Assembly (NCBI RefSeq): GCF_022201045.2
Contig: NC_068561.1
Span: 24,558,501-24,622,500, forward strand
Direction of reading: 5' to 3'
From: Citrus sinensis
Taxonomy: Eukaryota > Streptophyta > Magnoliopsida > Sapindales > Rutaceae
DNA length: 64,000 bases
How positions within the stretch are numbered: the first letter of the stretch is position 1; each line of letters starts with the position of its first letter. The notes beneath the pieces are model-generated. The model had not been told where the DNA came from, ran no database searches, and saw nothing but the letters and a program-made list of their open reading frames with translations. Position numbers and translations under genes: made by a program. This document shows positions 1 to 11,284 of the stretch, piece after piece.

Positions 1-1612
1 TCTTACCCGGAACTGTATGCACAGAAGTTCTTCTACCCCATGCCTCTCACCCACTGGAAAGGATCTTCAGGAAAGAGATCTCAGTGGTCCAATTGAGATA
101 TTGGGATACTCAAATCACTTTTCCACAGCAAAACAGCTGGTCAAGGAAATTGTTAAGGCAATGAAGAAGGGGATTGATCCAATTCCTGTCCATAGTGGGC
201 TTGGAGGTGCATACTATTTCAGAAATTGTGCGGGTGAAAATGTTGCTATTGTGAAGCCAACAGATGAGGAGCCTTACGCCCCAAACAATCCAAAAGGTTT
301 TGTTGGCAGTGCTCTTGGGCAGCCAGGCCTCAAACGTTCAGTTCGGGTTGGGGAGACAGGATTCAGAGAAGTAGCAGCTTACCTGCTTGACTATGATCAC
401 TTTGCCAATGTGCCCTGCACTGCCCTTGTGAAGGTCACACACGAGATCTTCAACATCAATAATGGAGTGAATGGAAATAAGATCCGCAAGAGAAGGCAGG
501 TCAGCAAGATTGCATCATTGCAGCAGTTCATCCCTCATGATTTTGACGCAAGTGACCATGGGACTTCAAGCTTTCCAGTTGCTGCTGTGCACAGTATTGG
601 GATCCTAGATATTCGGATTTTGAATACAGATAGACATGCCGGAAATCTCTTGGTCAAGAAGTTTGAAGGAACCGGGAGCTTTGGTCAAGTGGAGCTTGTA
701 CCCATCGATCATGGACTTTGCCTTCCTGAAAACTTGGAGGACCCATACTTTGAGTGGATTCATTGGCCACAGGCGTCAATTCCTTTTTCAGAGGATGAGC
801 TTGAATATATTAATCAGCTTGACCCATTTGGGGATTCTGGAATGCTTAGATTGGAACTGCCCATGATCCGAGAGGCGTGCCTCAGGGTTTTGGTTATTTG
901 CACCATTTTCCTCAAGGAGGCAGCAGCTTTTGGTTTATGCCTTGCAGATATAGGTGAGATGATGAGCAGGGAATTTCAAGGCCATGCAGAGGAGCCAAGT
1001 GAGCTTGAGTTTATTTGTATTGAGGCTAGGAGATTATTAGAGGAGAGTAAACCGCTCTTTGATCATGGAAAAACAGGAGATAATGAAGAATTTCAGTTTG
1101 AGATTGACTGTGAGGAACGGGAGTTTGATTTGACTTTGAATATGGAAGAGAAATTATCATCAAAATGTTTATCTTCCGGGTCAAAAGGTGTAAATGGTCA
1201 GAATTCACTTTACAGGCTGGAGGAGAGTGTGGAGGAGGAGGGAGAGAATGAAGGGAATGTGACTCCTTTATGTTTAGAGGATTCTGCTCCCCCTGTGTGG
1301 CACATGGGTCCATCTTTTTCAAAGCTGTCCGTGTCTTTAAAAAACATCACTATCGGTGAAAAGAGTTGGCGACATGAGGGAACAATGCAGAAAAATGGCT
1401 ATTTGGCTGGTACGTCATCTGGAAACATGAGTGTGCATGAGCACCTACCAGCAAGCACTAGTTTTGTGAAGCTGGCTGATATGAACGAAGAGGAGTGGGC
1501 TCAATACCTTGAGAAATTCCAGAAGTTGCTCTACCCAGCTTTTACTAATCATAAATCAGTGAGTGTAGGTCAGAGGCAGAAACAGAGGCTTGGAGCTTCA
1601 TGCCAGTTTTAA
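1..1612 (+). CDS. PI4KG: Phosphatidylinositol 4-kinase gamma (ubiquitin-like-domain kinase), 3' part
   Basis: Plant gamma-class phosphatidylinositol 4-kinase, closest from memory to Arabidopsis PI4Kgamma5/7. The frame is open to the left edge (LTRNC precedes the Met at 17), and in relatives the same MHRSSSTPCLSP segment follows N-terminal ubiquitin-like sequence, so Met 17 is internal and the N-terminus lies outside the window. Counting from Met 17, the PI3/PI4-kinase-like domain shows a glycine-rich turn (SGLGGAYYFRN, 60-70), the nucleotide-binding lysine region VAIVK (76-80), catalytic-loop DRHAGN (205-210) and the metal-binding DHG (231-233). An acidic, variable tail ends in the conserved GASCQF. 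No intron is seen in this part. Some plant gamma members are reported to act as protein kinases on ubiquitin-pathway partners rather than on lipid; the sequence cannot decide this. It converges with the kinase gene to the right. Confidence 0.93.
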   Translation, partial: LTRNCMHRSSSTPCLSPTGKDLQERDLSGPIEILGYSNHFSTAKQLVKEIVKAMKKGIDPIPVHSGLGGAYYFRNCAGENVAIVKPTDEEPYAPNNPKGFVGSALGQPGLKRSVRVGETGFREVAAYLLDYDHFANVPCTALVKVTHEIFNINNGVNGNKIRKRRQVSKIASLQQFIPHDFDASDHGTSSFPVAAVHSIGILDIRILNTDRHAGNLLVKKFEGTGSFGQVELVPIDHGLCLPENLEDPYFEWIHWPQASIPFSEDELEYINQLDPFGDSGMLRLELPMIREACLRVLVICTIFLKEAAAFGLCLADIGEMMSREFQGHAEEPSELEFICIEARRLLEESKPLFDHGKTGDNEEFQFEIDCEEREFDLTLNMEEKLSSKCLSSGSKGVNGQNSLYRLEESVEEEGENEGNVTPLCLEDSAPPVWHMGPSFSKLSVSLKNITIGEKSWRHEGTMQKNGYLAGTSSGNMSVHEHLPASTSFVKLADMNEEEWAQYLEKFQKLLYPAFTNHKSVSVGQRQKQRLGASCQF

Positions 1613-2375
1613 GGAGTTAATATTACAGGTTATAGGAATCGGAACACTGAAATTTTATGTAGGGTCATGAAAGCCCCAGAAATGTAGGTGGCCCTATTCT
1701 ATGTAGCGGCTTAGTTGGTGATTTGGAGTTGCACTTGGATAAATGGCTACATTCAGATGATTATAGCTCCTACTTGTTGGCTGCTGATGGATGCACCGTG
1801 TTTTTATTTCCCTATGTTGCTTTCTTCCATTTCGCGATTTTCTGTTTTTCTAATAACTTTGGCTTGGATTTCTCTGATACCCTAGTCCAGTTGTGTTAAC
1901 TTCAATAGAAATGAGAGTGAGGGAAATAAACTATGTGTACAATAATGTTATCTGCTTCAAAATGCAAACAGTCCTGGCTTGTATAAGTTTCTTTTGCAAA
2001 AAGATTTTAGTTGTCTTCCATACTAAAGTTTCATTGGCTTTCTAATTATGTATATGTTTGCTTCTATTTGCATATGTTCTTTAATCGTTATTAAGCTTCT
2101 TGGCAATGGCCTATTGCGTTACTACCAACTCTGTTATGTTGTTTCTACAATGGATTGACAGAAGGAGATTGAAAAATGCCTGAGGCTCTTTTGTATCATT
2201 TGACATAGATTTGAATAAAATTTTCTCCATTAAGTATGTACGTATGTTCTGCAGTTTCTGCTTTGCTTCAGACATATTCGCCTGGAGGAGAGAGAAATGG
2301 TTGAAACTTACTTCCTAAACCAAATTAGATTTGAAACCTTGAAGCAGATTATGAGAAAAGAAACATTGGGGTGAT
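1613..2375. other. Convergent 3' untranslated region between two genes
   Basis: 763 bases between the stop codons of two converging genes. AT-rich with several AATAAA-like signals; it should hold both 3' UTRs. No further gene, RNA or repeat is visible. Confidence 0.6.
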
Positions 2376-5076
2376 TCAGCACTCCTCGTGCCTCTCTTTC
2401 ACTTCAGCCAACTTACTAAGCTCAACCTGTTGGTCTTCTATCCGGCTTACTGCTCGTGAAAATTCTCCATCGGCAAAAGACATAGTGTCTTGTTTAGCAA
2501 GGTGTCTCTGTTTTATCTTCAGCAAGGCCTGTGTAACTTCTCCTATTGAAGGTCGCTTTCTTGGTGTTTTGTGCAAGCATTTGTGACCAATTCTAGCCAG
2601 CTCTCTTACTTCTTGAATATTGCATGCTCCAACTAGTTGCTTATCAAGTATTTCATCCACTCCATCTTGACTCATAGATGCCTTCAAAAGAAAAGGACAA
2701 AATGCAACTATCATAATAGGTTCAGGTTGATATGATTAATTTAGAGGTACTAGAGGACAAAGATTCTATAACAGAAAATAGAAGACTTACAAGATTCACG
2801 TATTCCATCAAGTTTTGGTGTGGGTGGATGGCTGTTATGAGCTCAAAGATGATAACGCCAAAACTGAAGATATCACTCTTCATTGTGAACTTGTTTGTTG
2901 AAATGTAAGCAGGGTCTATGTATCCATAGGTACCTTTGAGGCCAGAGTTCCGACCATCAAAGACCTCTTCTTTTGACAGCCCGAAATCAGCAACCTATTA
3001 TACAGCAATCGTAAAGGTCAATAAGCCAAGGGAATTTAGATGCCTAAAACTGACGCATGAAACAACCATAAACCCCACTTTCTTCCTTTCAAGGTGTTGA
3101 CTAAACTGAAAAAGGAAATTACTAAAATACTATGTTATCTGCATTTTCAATCCGATCTTCTGATAATTTCCAATTAATGTCTAACAATGGAAGAAGATGC
3201 ATGCTTTCGAGTGCTAGCTCACCTTAGCTCTCATGAAGTGGTCCAGTAGTATATTAGCAGACTTTAAATCGCGATGAATAACAGGTGGCACCGCCTGTTC
3301 AGACAATTATCACATGAAGGGCTTAGAATAGATGAGTCATTTATTTCGCCAAGAAAACATGACATTATATCATTACAAATACCCCTTCATGAAGATACTC
3401 AATTCCATGTGATATATCAAGAGCTATTTGAAGCCTTTCTTCCCAATTCAAAACCCGTTCTTCACCTGAATGCATGAACAGCAGGATGTTTTCAACAGAA
3501 GTTTCAGCAAATGATAAGCTACAGTTCAACATAATTCTGCCATTCAATGGCTTTTGTGTGGGAATATTTTTCGTATTAAGTATTCCAATATGCAGTTATC
3601 ACAAGGAAAGAAATTCTCATAAAACATAAAATGTAGGCCTTTAAGCTTACTGTATATAAGGTTTGACAAGCTCCCATTACTCATAAACTCGTAAATCAGC
3701 ATGTATTTTCCTTTATCTACACAATATCCTATCAAATTCACAAGATTCCTATGATGCAATCGTCCCAGCAGACTTACCTGCAAAAACACCAAGCAATATA
3801 ATGGAAGACCAGGGGTGGTTCAAGCATAAATACAGAAGAATCTTGAAACTAATTTAGAAACCTGAAGAAAAATGGATATAACTCGCGACAATTGGAACTT
3901 CTCCATAATAAAATGAACACTCTATGTAATAATGTAAGAGAAATAGGAACACAAAATTGTTGGTCAGGCAATGTCTAGAGATTTTTTGCTTTATCCATTT
4001 TCTCCTAAATGAAAACTAACAGGGATTATCCTTAAAACAATTCCGAACAGAATAAATTCAAAATATTCTTCGCCAACTAAATAAATTCAACTGTTCTTGG
4101 GGCATAAGAATAAAACATTCTATCTGCAAATCAATAATTTGTGATGCATGGTTCTCTCAGGCAATGGGCTGGTGAAAAATCATAGATTTGAAAAAAAAAT
4201 TTCTCATCAAAGGAACTGTATAACTCTTGAAAATACAAACACAACAAGGCCAGTTGCTAAACCCTCAAAATGTCTGTTCAAAATAAAGAGGCTGCCATGA
4301 TCCATTATATGTTCTTAATGAGCCCTTACCTCTGTTTGAAACTCTTTTTCTCCTTGATGTGAATCAGAGGCCAGCACCTTTATAGCTGCTACTCCTCCAG
4401 AAGGCATTGTAGCTTTATATACCGGACCAAAAGCCCCTTGTCCCAGTATGTTAGTGAAGTTTTGGGTAGCTTTCTGAATATCCCTGAAAAGCAAAGTGAT
4501 GATATACCGCATTATATTGAATTCAATACTTTCTGTGTTACACCAAAAACTTCAGAAGTTCTATATCTAGTAACCATTCAGCCCTGTACAAATCAGAGGG
4601 GAGCTGCACTACAGCTTATTTCTAGGTCTACTCTATATAGGTTGAGTTACTCCTTCAGACTAAGAAATTGTCTAACATGACATAACTTTGGTATACCATT
4701 AAAGAATATCAAGCTTGTCTATAATTTGGGAATCTACTCACTTGTAAGCATATCTAGGTATGCCTGAAGCAGAAGGAGCAGAAGTGAACCGATCTTTACT
4801 GTGATTACTCCACCAAGAAACCTGAGATTTTTTCTGAGGGAACCCTGACGCCTTAACAGCCACAGAATTTGCAACAGGCGCACTAAAATCAATGCTTGTA
4901 CCCAAACCATTTATGCGTATAGGATGCGTAGCAACACTACGTTCATTAGAGCACCGCCGGAGATGATCATGCTTCTTGTACCACCTTAGGCCGAAAAATA
5001 CAAGTGTAGCTATCAAGATACCAAGGGCCAAACCAACACAGATGCCAATAATAACTAAATCGCTTTTATGAACCAT
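2376..5076 (-). CDS. CRLK2: Calcium/calmodulin-regulated receptor-like kinase, CRLK2 type
   Basis: Single-pass membrane kinase of the CRLK family, which relays calcium signals, notably in cold responses. Coding exons on the minus strand: 5076-4742, 4483-4330, 3777-3651, 3465-3383, 3294-3223, 2994-2791, 2681-2376. All junctions are GT-AG and close the frame to 426 residues (Arabidopsis CRLK2 is about 436). There is no extracellular domain: residues 7-30 are a hydrophobic membrane segment. The kinase shows the P-loop GQGAFG (126-131), AIK with Lys147, HRD (240-242) and DFG (260-262), so it should be active. The start MVHKSDLV was chosen because relatives begin at the same place; an in-frame Met 20 codons upstream lies in the likely 5' UTR. 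A 5'-UTR intron is likely, with a donor near 5603 and an acceptor near 5100. Calmodulin binding is family knowledge and not visible as a motif. Confidence 0.93.
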
Positions 5077-6093
5077 TCTTTGGTCTCTTATAACATTCAG
5101 GCAATGAAAACATCTTGCAGGAGAACAGCACGCCAAGCCCGTCGCCCAACAAGGAACCGAATTTCACACAAGTCGGAACACCTTTTCATGGAAGAATCAA
5201 AGAACACAGCAAGTCAAAATATGAAGCATAAATAACACTGCGAACATATAACATGATCTTCAGTGGGAAAATAAACCTCTTTGAATCACTTGCCAATATG
5301 TTTCTCAGCTCAGAATGCCTTAATTCTTCTTATGCTACTAATACACTCTTAGATGCCAAATTATTCATTTACAGATCACATGATCTCCAGGCTGAAGCAT
5401 TATTGAACATCCACATTTAAAAATATTATCCAGATTTTCAAATAGCAGAAAGCCCAAGTTTCAAACTTTTAACATCAAACACTTTCGTTAAAGCTCCAAT
5501 AGTAGCCACGCCCATTAAAAGAACAGAATTGAGGACGCAAACACATCTAAAACACAGCCAAAGAAAAAAAAAATCAAATGAATCATTACGAAGAACTACA
5601 TACCTTATCAGCCGAAAGCAAAAACAAAACCCACAAGACTGATTATATGATCAGTCAACTTCTGTGCGCCAACCCAGAAGCTATATTAACTTGAACTGTT
5701 GATTCGCAATGACCCCAGTTCAAGAAAAGAAGTTTAGAAACTGTAAAGATATTAAAAAAAGAAAAAGAATAAAGACAGAAAGAGTCTGAGTTGGAGGCTC
5801 GCTCGGACGAGTAAAAGGCAAAATAAATAAAGAAACGCGGTTGGTTGGTCTTAGTGTCCTAATTTTTTCTATGAAGGGCACAGCCGGTGAATTTCGGTCA
5901 TTTGGATTTTAGTAAAGAGTAAAACTTAGACGCATCCGCCACTCCTATTTTTTTTGTTTTTTTTTCCCTTAATATTTTTAAGTAATGATACTTTGATATG
6001 ATCGTATCCATAATTTTTGTATAATTAAATTAATTACCCAGGCTTTCACCTATGCTATGTGACCTTTTGTAGGATCAAGAAGTTTTACTTATG
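5077..6093 (-). promoter_or_regulatory. 5' UTR, probable leader intron and promoter of the CRLK2 gene
   Basis: On the minus strand a donor-like GATAAG|GTATGT near 5603 and a pyrimidine-rich acceptor ending CTGCAAG near 5100 suggest a leader intron. The first exon would lie around 5610-5850 in a purine-rich stretch. The promoter runs left-to-right towards the duplicated block beginning at 6094. No distinct TATA box was assigned. Confidence 0.4.
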
Positions 6094-7043
6094 AAGCCTG
6101 CTGGCTCTCAATCTCATGCTCCAAACCTCTATTGAAATGACTAAAGTTAATTGTTCGGAAGTTGATTTGGTCGACAAAAGATTTGACTTCGGAAAGATTA
6201 TTTAAAAAGTCCTTTTGATATGGGGCATTTTTATCTCAGTTATATATTAAACCATTGAATACATAAAACACAAAATTCAACAACTGCGTACAATAATGGC
6301 ATCCTTTATGTATCATTCTTCTTTTCATTTTTTGTTGGTTGAGAAATTTCAAAAAAAAAATGTTAGACTTACTTCACATTTCATAAAAGTAATATTTTGA
6401 TAAATTAGTAGAGGATTTGGTAGCTCTTTGCCGGCTGAACCCTTGAATAATAATTCTATAAGATCTCAACAAAATACAATATTATAAGAAAGGGAATATA
6501 TAGGTATGAGTTATTTTTCATTTTGCAAACTTCATGAGGATGAGGATTTTGTTTATTAATTAAAATGAGATAGAACAAAGTTTGGGCAGACATAATTAGC
6601 TTGCTAACTAGATAATAATTCATTCATAAAAATAACCAAAATGGAAAACAACGCCCAAAACAAATATAAAAAAGGCACAACAAGAGATAAAACAAATATT
6701 TGATCTTGATGAACTGCAACACTCGAAAACTCCTCCACAAGCATCATGCATACATGAACAAGAACAAAGCACACACAAACAATTGCAGTTGCATCAAAAT
6801 ATGTAATAGTTTAGAATTATTTTTTCTTCACTTGTACACAAAAGAAGATCTATAATTAACTCTAGGCTATAATTCATAAGAGTAACACCACACTTGAATA
6901 TTGTTAATTAACACCAATTAATCGATCATTGTCACATGTTATCTAACATCATGCATCAATATCTCATTAATATTGTGAACGTTAATTCTATATAGCACCA
7001 ACTAATTAGTGATTCATTGAATATCATCATCTTGAGATATAAT
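6094..7043 (+). repeat. Spacer duplication, copy A (about 950 bp)
   Basis: Near-identical by eye to 13848-14950, from the shared AAGCCTGCTGGCTCTC start to the shared ATATCATCATCTTGAG end. Copy A lacks about 140 bases present in copy B (around 13902-14042) and has small indels elsewhere. No gene is visible in it. Copy B sits directly upstream of the first GDSL gene and copy A upstream of the CRLK2 gene, so the two enclose the RNase H fragment and the riboflavin synthase gene. Confidence 0.85.
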
Positions 7044-7562
7044 GGGATAAAGGTTAACATGGATGCTACAACTAAACTAGAAGATCATATTACAGGTTTG
7101 GGTTTAGTAATTAGAGACTCATTTGGAAAGTTCGTAGCCGCTACTATGCAACAATCCAAGTTTTACGGAGATGTTATGTACGCCGAAGCTGAAGCTGCTA
7201 GATTGAGGATGGAAATTGCAGAGCAAGTGGATTGCCTTCCTTTGATACTTGAAACAGATGCCCAAGAGAAGGGTAGTAGAACTGAATTTTTTTCGATAAT
7301 CTCTAAAATTCAAGACAAGCTAAAACGTTTAAAGATAATCAAGTTCCGACATGTTGTAAGAAATTGTAATGGTTTTGCTCATTCTTTAGCAAAGTTAGCT
7401 CTTGAAAATGTGGAACCTATTTACTGGATGAGCAATGTCCTAAAACAATTTTTGTACCTATTTAATGAGTTCTCTCAACGAAAGGTTTACTTTCGTTTCA
7501 ATATATATATATATACACACACACACACAATAAGTGAAATAGTTCCAATGACTAATGAATGA
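7044..7562 (+). mobile_element. RNase H-like (RVT_3) fragment of a LINE-type element
   Basis: An open frame starting at or just after the end of duplication copy A reads like the RNase H-like domain found at the C-terminal end of plant non-LTR elements and in many genome-scattered fragments. Visible landmarks are VNMDATTK (first Asp), the AEAEAARL helix (Glu), LILETDAQ (Asp) and CNGFAHSLAKLAL near the end. No reverse transcriptase or endonuclease lies upstream, so it is a fragment of about 170 codons. Its final third and the downstream non-coding tail are repeated at 9553. Expression from this spot is doubtful. Confidence 0.65.
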
Positions 7563-8027
7563 ATGAACAATGCAGTCACAGAATCAGACTAATTAGTACC
7601 TATAAATATTAGGAAAATTATCAATCATATACCTTTGGTTTACTTCATTATCAAATTTATTACAATATTTTTAGGGTATATCAGTCGTTCACTCTAAGTT
7701 GACAAAATGTATTTATCATCCACCAAGCCGTTAGTTGCTGTTTAAATATGATAATATCAGATGAGTAATATTATTTTTTTATATAATATAAGTGATAAGG
7801 ATATATAAGTGATAATAAAAGATTTTAAGGGTATACAAGTGATAATTTTTAAGGGTAAAATCATCAATTCACTATAGTTCCGTTAACTTTCAAACAACAG
7901 TTAACATTTTAGTAGTCAGTAGATAATTTTTATCAATTTAAAATAAATAATTGATACATTCATAAAATTTTATAATATTTTTAATAAAAACACAAATTTG
8001 ATGTACACGAATGAATGATAAATATTA
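7357..8027 (+). repeat. 671-bp direct duplication, copy 1
   Basis: Matches 9553-10230 almost base for base. It begins inside the RNase H-like frame (TAAGAAATTGTAATGG), runs through a TA/CA microsatellite and ends at ATGATAAATATTA. Differences from copy 2 are a shorter TA run, a 4-base indel near 7797 and a few substitutions. The ends are not TG...CA and no primer-binding site follows, so this is a duplication rather than an LTR pair. Confidence 0.85.
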
Positions 8028-8041
8028 GGGTTCCTCTATGA

Positions 8042-8110
8042 TGCTGTAATTTTTTTACAGCATTAATAATATTTTTAATTGTGCACCATTGGATTTAATC
8101 AATGGTACAC
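8042..8110. other. Two adjacent short hairpins
   Basis: TGCTGTAA (8042-8049) pairs with TTACAGCA (8055-8062), and GTGCACCATTG (8081-8091) pairs with CAATGGTACAC (8100-8110) with one mismatch. They lie just after the end of duplication copy 1, as sub-terminal hairpins of a DNA transposon would, but no matching second end was found. Confidence 0.4.
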
Positions 8111-8669
8111 AATATTTGTAGGCAAAAATAATAAAAAAATAATGGTAAACGGTTAACAAACGTGTTAGGGTGGAGAAGTTTGTAAAATAACTATTACCAC
8201 CCTTAGAGTTTGAAATAATTTCACTTAAATAGCATATTTTATTTAAAATTATTTTTCAATCCCCCTTTAAATTTGAAATGTGATAATCTTTTTTAAATAA
8301 ATCTTCCAAAATCTATTTCCATTAAGTATAAAATATAATGGTAGGTTATTTAACACAAATCAAATAAATATGTTGCAATTACAAAATTTATACATGATAT
8401 AACACTAATAAATAACACAACTAAGTACATATACTTAAGTAAATGTTATAGTTACATCAATAAACTCATTGTTGAGATTGCTTGCAACATAAAAATTACT
8501 TGATCACACATGTTTTAATAAAATTTAATATCGTATATTAAAATACTCATTATTTTATATAATACTAAGGGTCATTATATAATTGATCATGAAGTATGTA
8601 TTATTTTTAATACCCATTTAACATACTTATTTTCTTAACTTTATACTTATCTTATAGTTAATATCCTTA

Positions 8670-9266
8670 CATGATAGGAGTTTTAAGTTTTATAAGCTTA
8701 TATATTTTCATTTTATTTTCAAATATCACTTTGTTAATTTCATAAAAGTTAAATTGAATATATATTCCTAATGAGCTTTAGTTTATAAATCGTGAAAGAT
8801 TATTTTATTGATATCATTTTATTGTAATTATAAAATTTTATATTATGACGAGTCATTACTTTTGTTATGATAGTTAATAGTGACAATAAATAAAATATTG
8901 CCTTCAATAATATTTACGTGGGAACAAAAGTGAAAGAAAATCATTTATATTTTTAGATTTTTATTGACATGGTAGGAAATTATCTCAGTCTTATAAAATT
9001 TAACTTTCACAAGCTTGTTTTTATTTTATTTTCAAATGTCACTTTGTTAATTTCATAAAAGTTAAATCTAACACATATTCCTAATTAACTTTAGTTTATG
9101 AATCATGAAAGATTATTTTATTGTTATTCTTTGATAGTAATTATAAAATTTATATGCTACGAAGAGTCATTACTTTTATTATGATAATTAATAGTGACAA
9201 TAAATAAATATTACATCAAATAATATTTAATGGACAAAATGAGGAAAACAATCATTGTATGTTTTT
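8670..9266. repeat. Diverged tandem repeat, two units of about 298 bp
   Basis: 8670-8968 and 8969-9266 share blocks such as TCACTTTGTTAATTTCATAA and TTAATAGTGACAATAAAT in the same order, with many substitutions between. It is AT-rich, non-coding and much older than the 671-bp duplication around it. Confidence 0.6.
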
Positions 9267-9552
9267 ATATTTCCATTATAAAGATATGGTTTGTGATCCT
9301 TTAACTTAAAATTTTGGTACAATATTTGAGCCACTAATATCTCAAGTCTAATGGTTGATATTGAAAGTCAAAGCGCCATTTCATAATGTTATATCCTCCA
9401 CCATTGAATTGCATGAAATAAAATAGTTTAATTTTTTGATTAAAATTTAAATCAAAATATTTCTCACTCTATAGTTATATAGACATATATATTTTTCAAT
9501 AATAATTGGTGAATAAAATATTTCTCATTTGTGGTGACTCATATAGTATTAT

Positions 9553-9696
9553 TAAGAAATTGTAATGGTTTTGCTCATTCTTTAGCAAAGTTAGCTCTTG
9601 AAAATGTGGAACCTATTTACTGGATGGGCAATGTCCTAAAACAATTTTTGTACCTATTTAATGAGTTCTCTCAACGAAATGTTTACTTTCGTTTCA

Positions 9697-9727
<31 letters not shown>

Positions 9728-10230
9728 ATAAGTGAAATAGTTCCAATGACTAATGAATGAATGAACAATGCAGTCACAGAATCAGACTAATTAGTACCTA
9801 TAAATATTAGGAAAATTATCAATCATATACCTTTGGTTTACTTCATTATCAAATTTACTACAATATTTTTAGGGTATATCAGTCGTTCACTCTAAGTTGA
9901 CAAAATGTATTTATCATCCACCAAGCCGTTAGTTGCTGTTTAAATATGATAATATCAGATGAGTAATATTATTTTTTTATATAATATAAGTGATAATTTA
10001 AGGATATATAAGTGATAATAAAAGATTTTAAGGGTATACAAGTGATAATTTTTAAGGGTAAAATCATCAATTCACTATAGTTCCGTTAACTTTCAAACAG
10101 CAGTTAACATTTTAGTAGTCAGTAGATAATTTTTATCAATTTAAAATAAATAATTGATACATTCATAAAATTTTATAATATTTTTAATAAAAACACAAAT
10201 TTGATGTACACGAATGAATGATAAATATTA
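9553..10230 (+). repeat. 678-bp direct duplication, copy 2
   Basis: Second copy of 7357-8027, carrying the last part of the RNase H-like frame without its start. It ends at 10230, about 200 bases before the riboflavin synthase start codon, so it forms most of that gene's upstream region. Confidence 0.85.
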
Positions 10231-10435
10231 AGAGGGCTTATCGCATTCAATATAAGCTATTTCAACAAGAAGTCGGTTTACTAAGGCTGTGCCAACTGCC
10301 GAGTGCCAAGGAGTTGAAAAATTTATTCGAACGAACCACGTCGTTACAACTTACAAGCTCTGTACTCTTGCTCTGCAAAAGAAAAGAAAATTACGGTTTA
10401 GGGGTTTTGTAAGAAATATCAAACAACGAAAAAAA

Positions 10436-11284
10436 ATGGCTGCTTCAGCTAAATTCTCTCTCACACCCTCCTTCAAAATCCCAGAATCCTATCCCCCTAA
10501 AACCCTAGTATCCAATTTCCTAACGATCCCTTCAAAATCTTACCTCAAATTCAACCCCTATTTCAAACCCAGCTCTCTCTCTCACCTCACCACCATACCC
10601 AAACCCAAATTCAAATCTGGAACCCAGTTTCACAACCGGATGATCCGCTGCCTTTTCACCGGGATCGTCGAAGAAATGGGGGAAATCGAGCAGCTGGGTG
10701 CTTCCAACGACGGCGGATTCGTCATGAAAATACGTGCGAAAACTGTTCTTGAAGGCGTCCACTTAGGCGACAGCATTGCTGTTAATGGAACGTGTCTCAC
10801 TGTTACGGAATTTGGTACCCAATTGGAAGATTTTACCGTTGGATTATCGCCTGAGACTTTGAGAAAGACTTCTTTGATTGAATTGCAACCGGGTTCGTTG
10901 GTGAATTTGGAGAGGGCAGTACAGCCGACGAGTCGTATGGGCGGGCATTTTGTGCAGGGGCATGTGGATGGCACGGGGGTGATTGTGTCAATGGAGCCTG
11001 AAGAGGATTCTTTGTGGATTAAAGTGAAAACAGATAAAAGTTTATTGAAGTATATAGTCCCTAAAGGGTTTATAGCCATCGATGGTACTAGTTTAACGGT
11101 GGTGGATGTGTTTGATGAGGAGGAGTGTTTTAACTTCATGCTTGTGGCGTATACGCAGCAGAAAGTTGTTATTCCTTTGAAGAAAGTGGGGCAAAAAGTG
11201 AACCTGGAGGTTGATATATTAGGCAAGTATGTGGAGAGGCTGCTCAGTAGTGGGTTTGTGGACTCTTTCAAAGCTTCTTTGTGA
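10436..11284 (+). CDS. RIBE: Riboflavin synthase (alpha chain type), plastid-targeted
   Basis: Catalyses the last step of riboflavin synthesis, dismutation of two 6,7-dimethyl-8-ribityllumazines to riboflavin plus a pyrimidinedione, in the plastid. The product is 282 residues, intronless. Residues 1-68 are Ser/Pro/Lys-rich and poor in acidic residues, as in a transit peptide. Two lumazine-binding repeats follow: the first opens with FTGIVEE (74-80) and holds VNGTCLTV; the second opens with GGHFVQGHVDG (about 168-178) and holds IAIDGTSLTV (about 212-221). The start ATG at 10436 was chosen over an in-frame Met at 10289 because MAASAKF begins a normal transit peptide and the upstream part reads as leader. 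Plant relatives are about 270-280 residues. The gene sits in a block bounded by direct repeats, unlike its neighbours. Confidence 0.95.
   Translation: MAASAKFSLTPSFKIPESYPPKTLVSNFLTIPSKSYLKFNPYFKPSSLSHLTTIPKPKFKSGTQFHNRMIRCLFTGIVEEMGEIEQLGASNDGGFVMKIRAKTVLEGVHLGDSIAVNGTCLTVTEFGTQLEDFTVGLSPETLRKTSLIELQPGSLVNLERAVQPTSRMGGHFVQGHVDGTGVIVSMEPEEDSLWIKVKTDKSLLKYIVPKGFIAIDGTSLTVVDVFDEEECFNFMLVAYTQQKVVIPLKKVGQKVNLEVDILGKYVERLLSSGFVDSFKASL

Noticed and set aside
5077-5136. Upstream in-frame Met of the CRLK2-like gene as the start
   Set aside because: Relatives start at MVH, and the upstream codons probably lie in a leader exon after an acceptor near 5100.
7357-10230. The 671-bp direct repeats as LTRs of a retroelement
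   Set aside because: Ends are not TG...CA, no primer-binding site or purine tract adjoins them, and the left copy cuts into an RNase H-like frame.
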